A DNA stretch of 64,000 nucleotides. Source: Chelativorans sp. Its GTDB lineage: Bacteria > Pseudomonadota > Alphaproteobacteria > Rhizobiales > Rhizobiaceae. The position numbers were made by a program, and so were the translations under genes. Shown here piece by piece: positions 27,326 to 36,015 of the stretch. The stretch's first letter is position 1. Every line of letters begins with the position of its first letter. Below the pieces are notes generated by a model. The model saw only the letters and a program-made list of their open reading frames with translations. It searched no databases and was not told the DNA's origin. Where the stretch lies: the NCBI RefSeq assembly GCF_031180965.1, contig NZ_JAPSLH010000004.1, positions 62,001 through 126,000 of the forward strand, in the 5' to 3' direction.

Positions 27326-28642
27326 ATGACGGATCTGGTGATCAAGAATGCCACGGTCGTGACCTGCGATCAAAACGGCACGGTGATCGCCGACGGTGGC
27401 GTGGCGGTCGAGAACGGCCGGATCGTGCATGTAGGCCCTTCGGCTGAGCTTGAAGCGCTTGCGGCAAAAGCCCGGGAAGTGGTGGACGGCTCGAAGCACA
27501 TCCTCATGCCCGGTCTCGTCAACACGCATTGCCACGCGGCGGACAGCCTGTTCCGCGGGCTCGTCGAGGACCTGCCGCTCGAGCCATGGCTGCAGAAGGT
27601 CTGGAAGGCCGAAGGCGCCATCCTCAACCGCGAAACCACCTATCTCGGCAGCGTCCTCGGCTTTGCGGAGTTGCTCCTTGCCGGGGTCACGACAGTGATG
27701 GACATGTTCTGGTACCCGGACGAGGCTGTGCGCGCAGCGCGGACTTTGGGACTGCGCATCTCGACCGGCGGCATCTTCTTCGACCCGCCCGGGGTGACCG
27801 GCCATGATCTGAAGGGCCGCATTGCGGAAGCGGAACGCTTCTTCGACGAGTTCGGCCGTGCCGACGACGTCTTTCCCGCCATCCTGCCGCACGGCGCCTA
27901 TACCGTCTCCCCTGAGAATCTGCGGGTTGCAAAGGAGATCGCCGACCGGCACGGGGCGCTTTTCTGCACCCATGCTGCGGAAACCCGCGCCGAGCAGGCC
28001 GATGTGACCAGCCGCTACGGACGTTCGGTGATCCGCCACCTCGACCACCTTGGGCTCCTCGGCGAGCGCACGGTGCTCGCCCATTGCGTTCATCTCGACG
28101 ACGAGGAGATCGAGATACTTGCGCGCACCGGCACCTCGGTCGCGCACAATCCCATGTCGAACATGAAGCTCGCCTCCGGTTTCGCGCGCGTCCCCGACAT
28201 GCTTTCCGCGAGCGTCAATGTATCGCTCGGCACGGACGGGGCGATCAGCGGGAATGATCTGGATATGTGGATGGCCCTGCGCCTCGCAGCCACGATTCAC
28301 AAGGCCTTCACCGGCCGGGCGGACGCAATCTCCACGGCTGAGGCGCTCGGTATGGCGACCAACGCAGGCGCCAAGGCGCTCGGTGCCGCCGATCGCATCG
28401 GCAGCCTCGAGGTCGGGAAATTCGCCGATATGATCCTGATCGATCTGAAGCGCCCGCACGCCGTGCCGGTTTTCGATCCGGTCACGCATCTGGTCTATTC
28501 GACGGCGAAATCCGACGTGCGTCACGTCTTCGTGGGCGGGAGGCAGGTGGTGCGCGACGGCGTGCTCACCCGCCACCGGATCGAAGACACCATCGCCGCC
28601 GTCGAGGACCTGCAGCCCAGGATCGCCGCCAGCATCGCCTGA
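27326..28642 (+). CDS. Amidohydrolase of the purine deaminase/TRZ-ATZ type
   Basis: 438-residue metal-dependent amidohydrolase, probably deaminating a purine or related heterocycle (guanine, 8-oxoguanine or adenosine-like). The metal ligands are visible in order: NTHCHA near residue 66 (HxH), CTHAAE near 213, LAHCVHL near 249 and LGTDGA near 305, with AHNPMSNMKLASG between the last two. That set matches the MtaD/GuaD/ATZ branch. Being next to nucleoside permeases and a purine nucleoside phosphorylase favours a salvage role. The exact substrate is not resolved by sequence inspection. Confidence 0.85.
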   Translation: MTDLVIKNATVVTCDQNGTVIADGGVAVENGRIVHVGPSAELEALAAKAREVVDGSKHILMPGLVNTHCHAADSLFRGLVEDLPLEPWLQKVWKAEGAILNRETTYLGSVLGFAELLLAGVTTVMDMFWYPDEAVRAARTLGLRISTGGIFFDPPGVTGHDLKGRIAEAERFFDEFGRADDVFPAILPHGAYTVSPENLRVAKEIADRHGALFCTHAAETRAEQADVTSRYGRSVIRHLDHLGLLGERTVLAHCVHLDDEEIEILARTGTSVAHNPMSNMKLASGFARVPDMLSASVNVSLGTDGAISGNDLDMWMALRLAATIHKAFTGRADAISTAEALGMATNAGAKALGAADRIGSLEVGKFADMILIDLKRPHAVPVFDPVTHLVYSTAKSDVRHVFVGGRQVVRDGVLTRHRIEDTIAAVEDLQPRIAASIA

Positions 28643-28653
28643 AGGAGCCCCGA

Positions 28654-29496
28654 ATGAGCGAAAGCCAGCTTTCCCGCCTCGACCGCGCCCATGCCTCGAT
28701 CGCCCACCGCGCGGGCCCGCCCGCGGAAATCGCGATCATGCTAGGCTCCGGCCTTGGCCACCTCGCCGATGCCGTGCAGGGCGCCACCGTGATCCCCTAT
28801 GCCGAGATTGCAGGCTTCCCCCTCTCGACCGCGCCGAGTCACAAGGGCCAGCTCGTCATCGGCAGCCTCTTTGGCCGGCGTGCTGTGGTGATGCAGGGTC
28901 GGCTCCATCTATACGAGGGCTGGGCGCCCCGGGATATCAGCCTTGCCGTCTATCTGCTGAAGCGGCTGGGCAGCAACAGCCTTATCGTCACCAACGCGGC
29001 GGGCGGGCTCAACCCGGATTATCGGCCGGGCGACGTGATGCTGATCGAGGATCATCTGAACTTCACCGGGTTCAACCCGCTTGTCGGGCCGAACGACGAT
29101 GCGATCGGCCTGCGTTTCCCGGATATGTCGCGTGCCTACGATCCGGACCTCCTGGAGTTGGCCGCGGAGGCCGCAGACCGAACCCTGCAACCGGTTCACC
29201 GCGGCATCTATGCAGGCATCCTCGGCCCTTCCCTCGAGACTTCAGCCGAGCGCCGCTTCCTGCGCGCGGCGGGCGGCGACGCGGTGGGCATGTCGACGGT
29301 CACCGAGGTGATCGCCGCCGTGCATGCGGGCCTGCGCGTCGTCGGCCTTTCGGCCATCACCAACGCGGCAACGGGCGGTCCGGACCAACAGCCGGACACG
29401 GTGGAGGAAGTGCTCGCCAATGCGGCGATCTGCGGCGACAAGATCGAGGCGATCCTGCGGGAGCTTCTGCCCGTGCTGCCCCAGCGGATGAGCTGA
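28654..29496 (+). CDS. Purine nucleoside phosphorylase (trimeric type)
   Basis: 280-residue enzyme that splits purine nucleosides with phosphate to base and (deoxy)ribose 1-phosphate. The PNP/MTAP family I motifs are clear: GSGLGHL near residue 31, GRLHLYEG near 83 (phosphate and ribose site), TNAAGGLNP near 112, GPSLETSAE near 187 and DAVGMSTVTEV near 206. The Glu of LETSAE and the Asn of ITNAA correspond to the residues that select 6-oxopurines in human PNP, so inosine/guanosine preference is expected. Its location completes an import-phosphorolysis-deamination set. Confidence 0.93.
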   Translation: MSESQLSRLDRAHASIAHRAGPPAEIAIMLGSGLGHLADAVQGATVIPYAEIAGFPLSTAPSHKGQLVIGSLFGRRAVVMQGRLHLYEGWAPRDISLAVYLLKRLGSNSLIVTNAAGGLNPDYRPGDVMLIEDHLNFTGFNPLVGPNDDAIGLRFPDMSRAYDPDLLELAAEAADRTLQPVHRGIYAGILGPSLETSAERRFLRAAGGDAVGMSTVTEVIAAVHAGLRVVGLSAITNAATGGPDQQPDTVEEVLANAAICGDKIEAILRELLPVLPQRMS

Positions 29497-29499
29497 GGC

Positions 29500-30288
29500 A
29501 TGGTCGACGCTCCGCCGGTCTCGCGCCTGTTCGACCTTTCCGGCCGTACGGCCGTGGTCACGGGCGCCAGCGGCGGCATCGGCGCAGGCATCGCGCAGCG
29601 GCTGGCGGAGGCCGGCGCGCAGGTGGTCTGCCACTATCGCGGCAACAAGGCGATAGCGGAAAGGCTGGTCGAGGAGGTCGGGAACGCCGGCGGCCGCGCC
29701 GTAGCGATCGGCGCCGAGATTTCCACTCAGTCCGGCGCAGATGCACTCATCGAAGGAGCACTCGGGCATTTCGGAGCGTTGCATATCCTGGTGAACACTG
29801 CCGGCCATCAGCCGGTGGAGCCGCTGCCAGCGATCTCCGAAGAAAGCTGGCGGACCATGATGGCGGTCAATGCGGGGGGTCCATTCCTGCTGATGCGGGC
29901 TTTCGTCGAGCATGTGAAGGCAGCGGGATCCGGCGGCGCCATCGTCAATATCGCGTCCATCGAAGGCCATCAGCCGGCGCCGGGCCACGCCCACTACGCC
30001 GCCTCTAAGGCGGCGCTCCTCATGTTCACGAAAGCAGCTGCGCTCGAGCTCGGGCCATTGGGAATACGCGTGAATGCCGTCTCGCCGGGGCTCATCCACC
30101 GCGAGGGCATCGAACAATCCTGGCCGGAAGGCGTTGCGCGCTGGAAGGGGGCCGCGCCGCTCGGCCGGCTCGGTCAGCCGGAGGACATTGCCGACGCGGT
30201 CCTCTTCCTCGCCTCCGACGCGGCGCGCTGGATCACCGGCGCCGAACTCGTGGTCGATGGGGGCGTCAGCACTCGCCCGACCTGGTAA
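29500..30288 (+). CDS. Short-chain dehydrogenase/reductase
   Basis: 262-residue classical SDR: TGASGGIG near residue 22, NTAGH near 99, and an active-site Ser/Tyr/Lys set with IASIEG and HYAASKAA (Tyr and Lys near 166-170). It ends with the common VVDGGVS tail. It lies 3 bp after the phosphorylase stop, so it is very probably part of the nucleoside operon. An SDR is not a standard salvage enzyme; it might act on the released pentose or on an unusual nucleoside sugar, but that is conjecture. Confidence 0.9.
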   Translation: MVDAPPVSRLFDLSGRTAVVTGASGGIGAGIAQRLAEAGAQVVCHYRGNKAIAERLVEEVGNAGGRAVAIGAEISTQSGADALIEGALGHFGALHILVNTAGHQPVEPLPAISEESWRTMMAVNAGGPFLLMRAFVEHVKAAGSGGAIVNIASIEGHQPAPGHAHYAASKAALLMFTKAAALELGPLGIRVNAVSPGLIHREGIEQSWPEGVARWKGAAPLGRLGQPEDIADAVLFLASDAARWITGAELVVDGGVSTRPTW

Positions 30289-30352
30289 TCAGGCAGTAAC
30301 AGCGGGCGACAGCTCTAGCCCTCCCTTCGGGCCAGCCGGGCTTATGGCTCCG

Positions 30353-30910
30353 TCAAGCATTCCTTAGTGCCAGGCCGGCAGCAATCCAGCCGACGCCAGC
30401 GAAGATCAGGTCGACGCCGAGGAAGATGCCCAGCGTGACCAGGCTTGTGGCCGGCCATCCGGCGACGATGATCAGGCCGACCGCCACCGTGATGACGGCC
30501 GACAGGAGCACCCATCCCCATCCGGCCTCTTCGCGCAACCGCACCGCCAGGATGCCGCGGAAGATTCCGGCGGCGATCAGGCCAATGCCGAGCATGAGAG
30601 TGAACACCGCCGACGCAAGCAGCGGATCGGCGAAGGCGATGACGCCAGCCGCAACATAGAGAGCGCCGATCACGATCCAGAGGAAGAAGCGGCCCCAGCT
30701 GCGCATCTGGAAGCCGTGCACGATTTCGGCGACCCCGGAGAGTACCATCATCACGCCGACGACGAAGATGCTGGCAACCGTCGCCGCCACGACACTCGTC
30801 AGCGCAATAACGCCGCCGATGAGGAAGATGACGCCGAGCGCCACGATCCAGCCCCACCGCGCCTTGAGGTCCGGTCCACCCGGAGCCGCCACGTCCGTCG
30901 TGCTAGCCAT
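30353..30910 (-). CDS. HdeD/DUF308-family membrane protein
   Basis: 185 residues with six hydrophobic segments arranged as three similar hairpins, the pattern of the HdeD/DUF308 family. In E. coli HdeD is linked to acid resistance at high cell density; no function is established for most relatives. The ATG is preceded by GAGGAGACGGAGG; the upstream in-frame extension is basic and unlike the family. It converges with the SDR gene. Confidence 0.85.
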   Translation of the reverse strand: MASTTDVAAPGGPDLKARWGWIVALGVIFLIGGVIALTSVVAATVASIFVVGVMMVLSGVAEIVHGFQMRSWGRFFLWIVIGALYVAAGVIAFADPLLASAVFTLMLGIGLIAAGIFRGILAVRLREEAGWGWVLLSAVITVAVGLIIVAGWPATSLVTLGIFLGVDLIFAGVGWIAAGLALRNA

Positions 30911-31025
30911 CCTCCGTCTCCTCTTCGGACAAGAGATGCGGACGCCGCGGCGGCGCCCGTCGGAGAAAGCTCTCATTTCGCCCCAGCCCTGTCAAACCGA
31001 GGGCGGGAGCACGGTTTTCCGATCG

Positions 31026-32054
31026 TTACGAAGTTCTGCCGGATTGGCTGCCGGCAATCACGGCAGCCTTGGCCTGCGCCTCGAGGGCAAGGCGGCAGAC
31101 TTCGAATACGTGGCGCTGTGGTACGGCCGTCTCCGTACGGTCGCGCACGTCTTTCGCGAAGGCGGCGAAATACTCGATCGGCTCGTTGGAGCAGTCGATA
31201 TGCCGCGTGCCGGAATGATCTACGAGGAACAGGTGATCCTTCCCTTCCCGGCCGGCTATGTCGATATATTTCCGGAGCTCGATATAGCCCTCGGTGCCGA
31301 GGATGGTGAGCCGCCCGTCGCCCCAAGTCGGCAGCCCGTCCGGCGTGAACCAGTCGACGCGGATGTAGCCTGAAGCCTTGTCGCTGCGCAGCAGGACCTC
31401 GCCGAAATCCTGGAACTCGGCCGATTGCGGCGTGCCGAAGTTGCCAACCGAGCTTGCCACCACTTCGGCTGTCTGCGAGCCGGTGTAGAAGAGGAACTGG
31501 TCTATTTGATGCGAGGCGATGTCGTTGATGATGCCGCCATAGGCGTCCAGATCGAAGAACCAGTCGGGGCGGGTGTGGAGCTGCTTGCGATGTGGGCCGA
31601 GGCCCACCGTCTGCACGACCCGGCCAATGGCGCCGTCTGCGACCAGCTTGCCGGCGAGAACCGCGGAGCGAACCCGAAGCCTTTCGGAAAAGCAGACGGA
31701 GAAGATGCGGCGGGTCCGCTCGACTGTTCTCTTCACTTCGTCGAGCTGGGCGAAGGTGGTGACGCCAGGCTTATCCACCATAACGTCCTTGCCCGCCTCC
31801 ATGGCCCTGATCGCCAGCCCTGCCCGGTCGCGCGGGATGGCGGCGATGCAGATCACGTCGATGGATGGGTCGGCGAAGATGGCATCGCGGTCGAGCGGCC
31901 GTGCCTCCGGATAGGCGGCGCGGAATTTTTCAAGCAGTGCCGGGACGGAAGTCTGCGGACAATAACCAGCGAATTCGGCGCCGGCGGCCAACAGGCCCTC
32001 GACATGATCGAAGATATGCGTGTGGTCGAGCCCGACCGCTGCGAATTTCAGCAT
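31026..32054 (-). CDS. Gfo/Idh/MocA-family oxidoreductase
   Basis: 342 residues: an N-terminal NAD(P)-binding domain (variant glycine motif VGLDHTHIFDH, with MVDKPG near residue 92 corresponding to the usual EKP) and a C-terminal alpha/beta domain with GGIINDIASHQIDQ near 172 that aligns with the family's active-site Asp/His. These enzymes oxidise or reduce sugars and polyols. It lies 89 bp downstream of rhaI on the same strand, so it may be co-transcribed with the rhamnose genes, but known rhizobial rhamnose catabolism does not need it. Confidence 0.85.
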   Translation of the reverse strand: MLKFAAVGLDHTHIFDHVEGLLAAGAEFAGYCPQTSVPALLEKFRAAYPEARPLDRDAIFADPSIDVICIAAIPRDRAGLAIRAMEAGKDVMVDKPGVTTFAQLDEVKRTVERTRRIFSVCFSERLRVRSAVLAGKLVADGAIGRVVQTVGLGPHRKQLHTRPDWFFDLDAYGGIINDIASHQIDQFLFYTGSQTAEVVASSVGNFGTPQSAEFQDFGEVLLRSDKASGYIRVDWFTPDGLPTWGDGRLTILGTEGYIELRKYIDIAGREGKDHLFLVDHSGTRHIDCSNEPIEYFAAFAKDVRDRTETAVPQRHVFEVCRLALEAQAKAAVIAGSQSGRTS

Positions 32055-32143
32055 TTTTCCATCCTCGGCAACCGTCGCTTTGAAGCGGCCTTGTTGGTGC
32101 TCTAACGGAATATTGCGGTGCGGGTCCAGCCTGCCCCGGGAAC

Positions 32144-33433
32144 TTACACGATGCCGCCGCCGGCACCCTTCACGGCCGGACGCTCTTCGGCCACCTTGCG
32201 GCGGTAGCCGCTTTCGCGATAGGCGGCCACGGGATCGGCGGCTCCGCCGCTTTCCACGCGCGCCATGGCGAGGATCGGCTCCACATCGGTGCGGAAGGCG
32301 GACTTGAGCGTCTGGGTGGCCATCAGCGCGTCGTTCGCCTCCTGATGCGCTTCGAGAGCGGCGCGGTCGACAAGAAGAGCCTGCGCATAGGAGCGCACCA
32401 CTTCGGTGGCCGAGATCATCAGGCTCTCGATGGGGTCGGTCACGTTGTGGCTCTGGTCGAGCATGTGCGCCGGGTTGAATCCCGGCGCGTTGCGGTGCTC
32501 GGCATCGACCAGCTCGTTGAAGACGAGGAAAAGCCGGTAGGGATCGACCGAGCCGGCATCGAGGTCGTCGTCGCCATATTTGGAATCGTTGAAGTGGAAG
32601 CCGCCGAGCTTGCCGAACTGGATGAGGCGCGCGACGATCATCTCGATGTTCACGTTCGGCGCGTGGTGGCCGAGGTCGACGAGGCAGAAGGCCTTCGGTC
32701 CGAGTTCCTGGGCGATGAGGTAGTTGGTGCCCCAGTCCTGCACGACCGTGGAGTAGAAGGCCGGCTCGTACATCTTGTGCTCGGTGAAGATGCGCCAGTC
32801 CTCAGGGAGCGCTTCATATACCTCGCGCATGGATGAAAGATAGCGCTCGAAAGCCCGGGTGAAATTACTCTGCCCGGGGAAATTCGAGCCGTCGCCGATC
32901 CAGACCGTCAACGCCTTGGAGCCGATCGTCTTGCCGATCTCGATGCACTCGATGTTGTGGTCGACCGCCTGGCGGCGCGTGGCGGCGTCGGTGTGGGAGA
33001 GGGAGCCGAACTTGTAGGAATAGCGGTCGTCCGGGTGGTCCTGGAAGGTGTTGGAGTTCATCGCGTCGAAGCGGAGACCGTAGCTTTCGGCGGTGTCTTT
33101 CAGCCGCTTCGGATCCGCCTTGTCCCAGGGAATGTGGAGCGAGACGCTGCGCGTGGCGCGGGTGAGGCTCTGGATCGCCGCGCAGTCGGCGAGCTTGTCA
33201 AAGATGTCGCGCGGCTCGCCGGGACCGGGGAAGCGTGCGAAGCGCGTGCCGCCGGTGCCCACGCCCCAGGAGGGGATGGCCACGCCGAAGCCCGCGACCT
33301 TCCTCTTGATGGATTCGATGGCGATGCCGCGCCGGTCGAGCTGCTCGCCGAGGGTTTCATAGTCGCGCTTGAGCGAAGGCAAGCGGGACGCGTTGTGGCG
33401 TTCCAGCAGGGCTGTGTTGATGAGTTCGCTCAT
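32144..33433 (-). CDS. rhaI: L-rhamnose isomerase, RhaI (TIM-barrel, Pseudomonas/rhizobial type)
   Basis: 429-residue TIM-barrel isomerase that converts L-rhamnose to L-rhamnulose, second in the pathway after uptake. Consistent with xylose-isomerase-like metal sites are TEHKMYEPAFY near residue 229, LVDLGHHAPN near 262 and FHFNDSKYGDDDLDAG near 290. It is the family found in rhizobia and pseudomonads rather than E. coli RhaA. The ATG has the strong site TAGGAGGAAGA upstream. It is second in the rhaDI transcription unit, separated from rhaD by a palindromic repeat element. Confidence 0.93.
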   Translation of the reverse strand: MSELINTALLERHNASRLPSLKRDYETLGEQLDRRGIAIESIKRKVAGFGVAIPSWGVGTGGTRFARFPGPGEPRDIFDKLADCAAIQSLTRATRSVSLHIPWDKADPKRLKDTAESYGLRFDAMNSNTFQDHPDDRYSYKFGSLSHTDAATRRQAVDHNIECIEIGKTIGSKALTVWIGDGSNFPGQSNFTRAFERYLSSMREVYEALPEDWRIFTEHKMYEPAFYSTVVQDWGTNYLIAQELGPKAFCLVDLGHHAPNVNIEMIVARLIQFGKLGGFHFNDSKYGDDDLDAGSVDPYRLFLVFNELVDAEHRNAPGFNPAHMLDQSHNVTDPIESLMISATEVVRSYAQALLVDRAALEAHQEANDALMATQTLKSAFRTDVEPILAMARVESGGAADPVAAYRESGYRRKVAEERPAVKGAGGGIV

Positions 33434-33453
33434 TCTTCTTCCTCCTAAAACTT

Positions 33454-33625
33454 CCCCCTCTCCGGCTCGGCTTCGCCTCGCCACCTCTCCCCCACTTCGT
33501 GGGGGCGAGGAAGGGCGCCCTTCATCGCGGCTCGGCTCTTCCTCGGCCCCGCCTGCGGGGGATCGGCTCTTCCTCGCCCCCGCTTGCGGGGGAGAGGTGC
33601 CGAGCGCAGCGAGGCGGAGAGGGGG
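33454..33625. repeat. Palindromic intergenic repeat element between rhaD and rhaI
   Basis: About 172 bp whose ends are inverted copies of each other (left arm 33454-33510, right arm 33572-33625), each arm itself rich in hairpins such as CCCCCAC/GTGGGGG. The middle holds a tandem duplication of about 31 bp (33532-33562 and 33563-33593, each starting TCGGCTCTTCCTCG). This resembles the short mosaic palindromes (RIME/REP-like) scattered through rhizobial genomes. It would fold into a long RNA hairpin between the two cistrons and could stabilise or separate them. Confidence 0.75.
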
Positions 33626-33727
33626 TGAATATAGCTCCTACCCCACCCCGCCTCGCCAAGCCGCTGCGTAACCAAGGTCCGCGACCCTCGCCACCCCTTC
33701 TGCAATCTCAGGAGGGGAGGTGGGCGC

Positions 33728-35830
33728 TTACCGCGTAAAGCTCTGCGCGTTGCCGGCGTCGACGTTGAGGATGTTGCCGGTCGACTTGGCCGAGACATCC
33801 GACACGAAGAAGAACACCGCTTCCGCAATGTCTTCCGGAAAAACGTTGAGCTTCAGCAGCGAGCGCTTGCGATAGTGCTCTTCCAACTCGTCCGGGCTCA
33901 TATTGTAGGCGGCGGCGCGCTGCTCGCGCCACTCGCCCGACCAGATCTTCGAGCCGCGCAGCACGGCGTCCGGGTTGACCGTGTTGACGCGGATGCCGAA
34001 CTCCGCGCCTTCGAGCGCCAGGCAGCGGGCGAGGTGGATTTCCGCGGCCTTGGCCGTGCAATAGGCGGCGGCGTTGGGCGACGCGGCAAGCCCGTTCTTC
34101 GACGCGATGAAGACGATCGCGCCGCCCGTCTTCTGCCGCTTCATCAGCCGGAAGGCTTCGCGGGAGACAAGGAAATAGCCGGTGGAGAGGATGTCCATGT
34201 TGCGATTCCACATGGAAAGCTCCGTCTCGTCCACCGGGGCGGCGGACGAGATGCCTGCATTGGACACGAGGATGTCCAGCCCGCCATATTCGCGCGCCGC
34301 GAAGGCGAAGGCTTGGGCAACCTCGCCTTCGCTGGTCACATTTAGGCGCACGCTGCGCACCACATCCGCCGTGAAGCGGGAGCCCAGCTCCGCGTTGGCC
34401 TCTTCGAGCGACTTCTCGTCGATGTCGGCAAGCACCACGCAGGCGCCCTCGCGGAGCAGCCGCTCGGCAGTGGCCTTGCCGATGCCGCCGGCGCCGCCGG
34501 TGACCAGCGCCACCTTGCCGGCGAGCGGCTTGGGCTTGGGCAGGCGCTGCAGCTTTGCCTCCTCCAGCACCCAGTATTCGATGTCGAAGGCCTCCTGCTC
34601 GGGGAGGCCGACATAGGACGAGACGCTGGACGCCCCGCGCATCACATTGATGGCGTTGACGTAGAACTCGGCCGAAACGCGCGCGGTCGCCTTGTCCTTG
34701 GCAAAGGTGATCATGCCGACACCGGGCACCAGGTAGACCACCGCGTTCGGGTCGCGCATGGGTGGGCTTTCCGGCCGCTTGCAGCGCTCGTAATAGGCGG
34801 CATGGCCTTTGCGGTATTCCTCGACGGCCCCGCTCAAGCCCTCAAGCGTCTTTTCGATATTGGACTGGGCCGGATCGAAGCCCACCACCAACGGGTTGCG
34901 CTTGGTGCGCAGAAAGTGGTCGGGACAGCTGGTGCCGAGTTCGGCAAGCCGCTCCATGTCTCGCGACGAAATAAATTCCAGCACCGCGTCGGAATCGTCG
35001 AAATGGCCGACCTTGCGCTCGGCCGCCGAGATCATGCCGCGGATGGCGGGCATCAGCCTTTCCGCAACCGCGCGGCGCTCCTCGGCCGGCAAGGCGGGGC
35101 GGACCGCTCCGCCGAAGGCCGGCTTGCCGCCGGCCCGCTGCTCGAACCATTCCATAGCCCGGTTGATGATGCGGATGGTGGTCTCGTAGCATTCCCTGGC
35201 CGTATCGCCCCAGGTGAAGAGGCCGTGCCCAGCGAGGACGACGCCCTGGGCGCTGGGGTTTTCTCGGCAGAATTTTTCCAGCCACAGGCCGAGCTCGAAG
35301 CCCGGCCGCTTCCAGGGCAGCCAGCCGATTCCGCCGCCGAAAATTTCCGCCGTCAGCTCCCTGCTGTTCTGAGCGGCGGCGATGGCGATGACCGCGTCGG
35401 GGTGCATGTGGTCCACATGCTTCCTCGGCACGAAGGCGTGCAGCGGCGTGTCGATCGATGCCGCGCGTGGATTGAGGCTGAAGGTGCAGTGGGGGAGGTA
35501 ACCCACCATCTCATCCTCGTGCTCCACGCCGCGATAGAGGTTTTTCAGCCTCTCCAGCTTTTCCATGTAGAGCGTGGCGAAACCGTCGAGCTTGATGGTG
35601 CCGACATCGCCGCCCGAGCCCTTTACCCACAGCACTTCGACCTTTTCGCCCGTGAGCGGATCCTTCTCCATCACCTTGGCGGAGGTGTTGCCGCCGCCGT
35701 AGTTGGTGATGCGCTTGTCGGACCCGAGCAGGTTTGAGCGGTAGACGAGCCGTTCGGGCTCGCTCATCGAGGCCGCTTTCGCTTCGTCCCAGAGATTGGC
35801 CAGCCGCGCGGCGGGGCTTTTGTCGAGCAT
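33728..35830 (-). CDS. rhaD: Bifunctional rhamnulose-1-phosphate aldolase/short-chain dehydrogenase
   Basis: 700-residue fusion. The N-terminal class II aldolase/adducin-like domain (about 30-270) carries zinc-site motifs HMHPDA near residue 140 and AGHGLFTWG near 202. The C-terminal SDR domain (about 430-690) carries TGGAGGIGKA, SNAGISS and the active-site YCTAKAA. In rhizobia this protein splits L-rhamnulose 1-phosphate to dihydroxyacetone phosphate and L-lactaldehyde, which the second domain is thought to oxidise. The start follows GGGAGGACTCCG. It leads the rhaDI unit and is divergent from rhaR. Confidence 0.95.
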   Translation of the reverse strand: MLDKSPAARLANLWDEAKAASMSEPERLVYRSNLLGSDKRITNYGGGNTSAKVMEKDPLTGEKVEVLWVKGSGGDVGTIKLDGFATLYMEKLERLKNLYRGVEHEDEMVGYLPHCTFSLNPRAASIDTPLHAFVPRKHVDHMHPDAVIAIAAAQNSRELTAEIFGGGIGWLPWKRPGFELGLWLEKFCRENPSAQGVVLAGHGLFTWGDTARECYETTIRIINRAMEWFEQRAGGKPAFGGAVRPALPAEERRAVAERLMPAIRGMISAAERKVGHFDDSDAVLEFISSRDMERLAELGTSCPDHFLRTKRNPLVVGFDPAQSNIEKTLEGLSGAVEEYRKGHAAYYERCKRPESPPMRDPNAVVYLVPGVGMITFAKDKATARVSAEFYVNAINVMRGASSVSSYVGLPEQEAFDIEYWVLEEAKLQRLPKPKPLAGKVALVTGGAGGIGKATAERLLREGACVVLADIDEKSLEEANAELGSRFTADVVRSVRLNVTSEGEVAQAFAFAAREYGGLDILVSNAGISSAAPVDETELSMWNRNMDILSTGYFLVSREAFRLMKRQKTGGAIVFIASKNGLAASPNAAAYCTAKAAEIHLARCLALEGAEFGIRVNTVNPDAVLRGSKIWSGEWREQRAAAYNMSPDELEEHYRKRSLLKLNVFPEDIAEAVFFFVSDVSAKSTGNILNVDAGNAQSFTR

Positions 35831-35900
35831 CGGAGTCCTCCCATGGCGCGCGAAAACCAGCGCGCAAGCAGCGGCTAAGTTCACACCCGCGAGGAGCTGG

Positions 35901-35973
35901 TGTCAATCACAAACGATCAAGAACAGTCATGCTGCAGTGCATCATGCGAAGTCATGATCGAAATTGATTGACA
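35901..35973. promoter_or_regulatory. Inverted pair of 19-bp motifs in the rhaD/rhaR divergent promoter
   Basis: TGTCAATCA-N4-CGATCA occurs at 35901-35919 and again, inverted, at 35955-35973, with 35 bp between. All 15 specified positions are identical. Each copy contains TTGACA reading outward toward its own gene (rhaD to the left, rhaR to the right), so the motifs overlap the likely -35 boxes of both promoters. They are the best candidates for binding sites of the DeoR-family regulator encoded next door. Confidence 0.6.
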
Positions 35974-36015
35974 GTGCACGGACATGCTGCCCTTAATACC
36001 GGCGCTGGAGGAGCC

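Noticed and set aside
26480-28576. Minus-strand open frame of 698 codons across the nucleoside permease and amidohydrolase genes
   Set aside because: It spans two real genes and their junction in antisense and shows no family motif.
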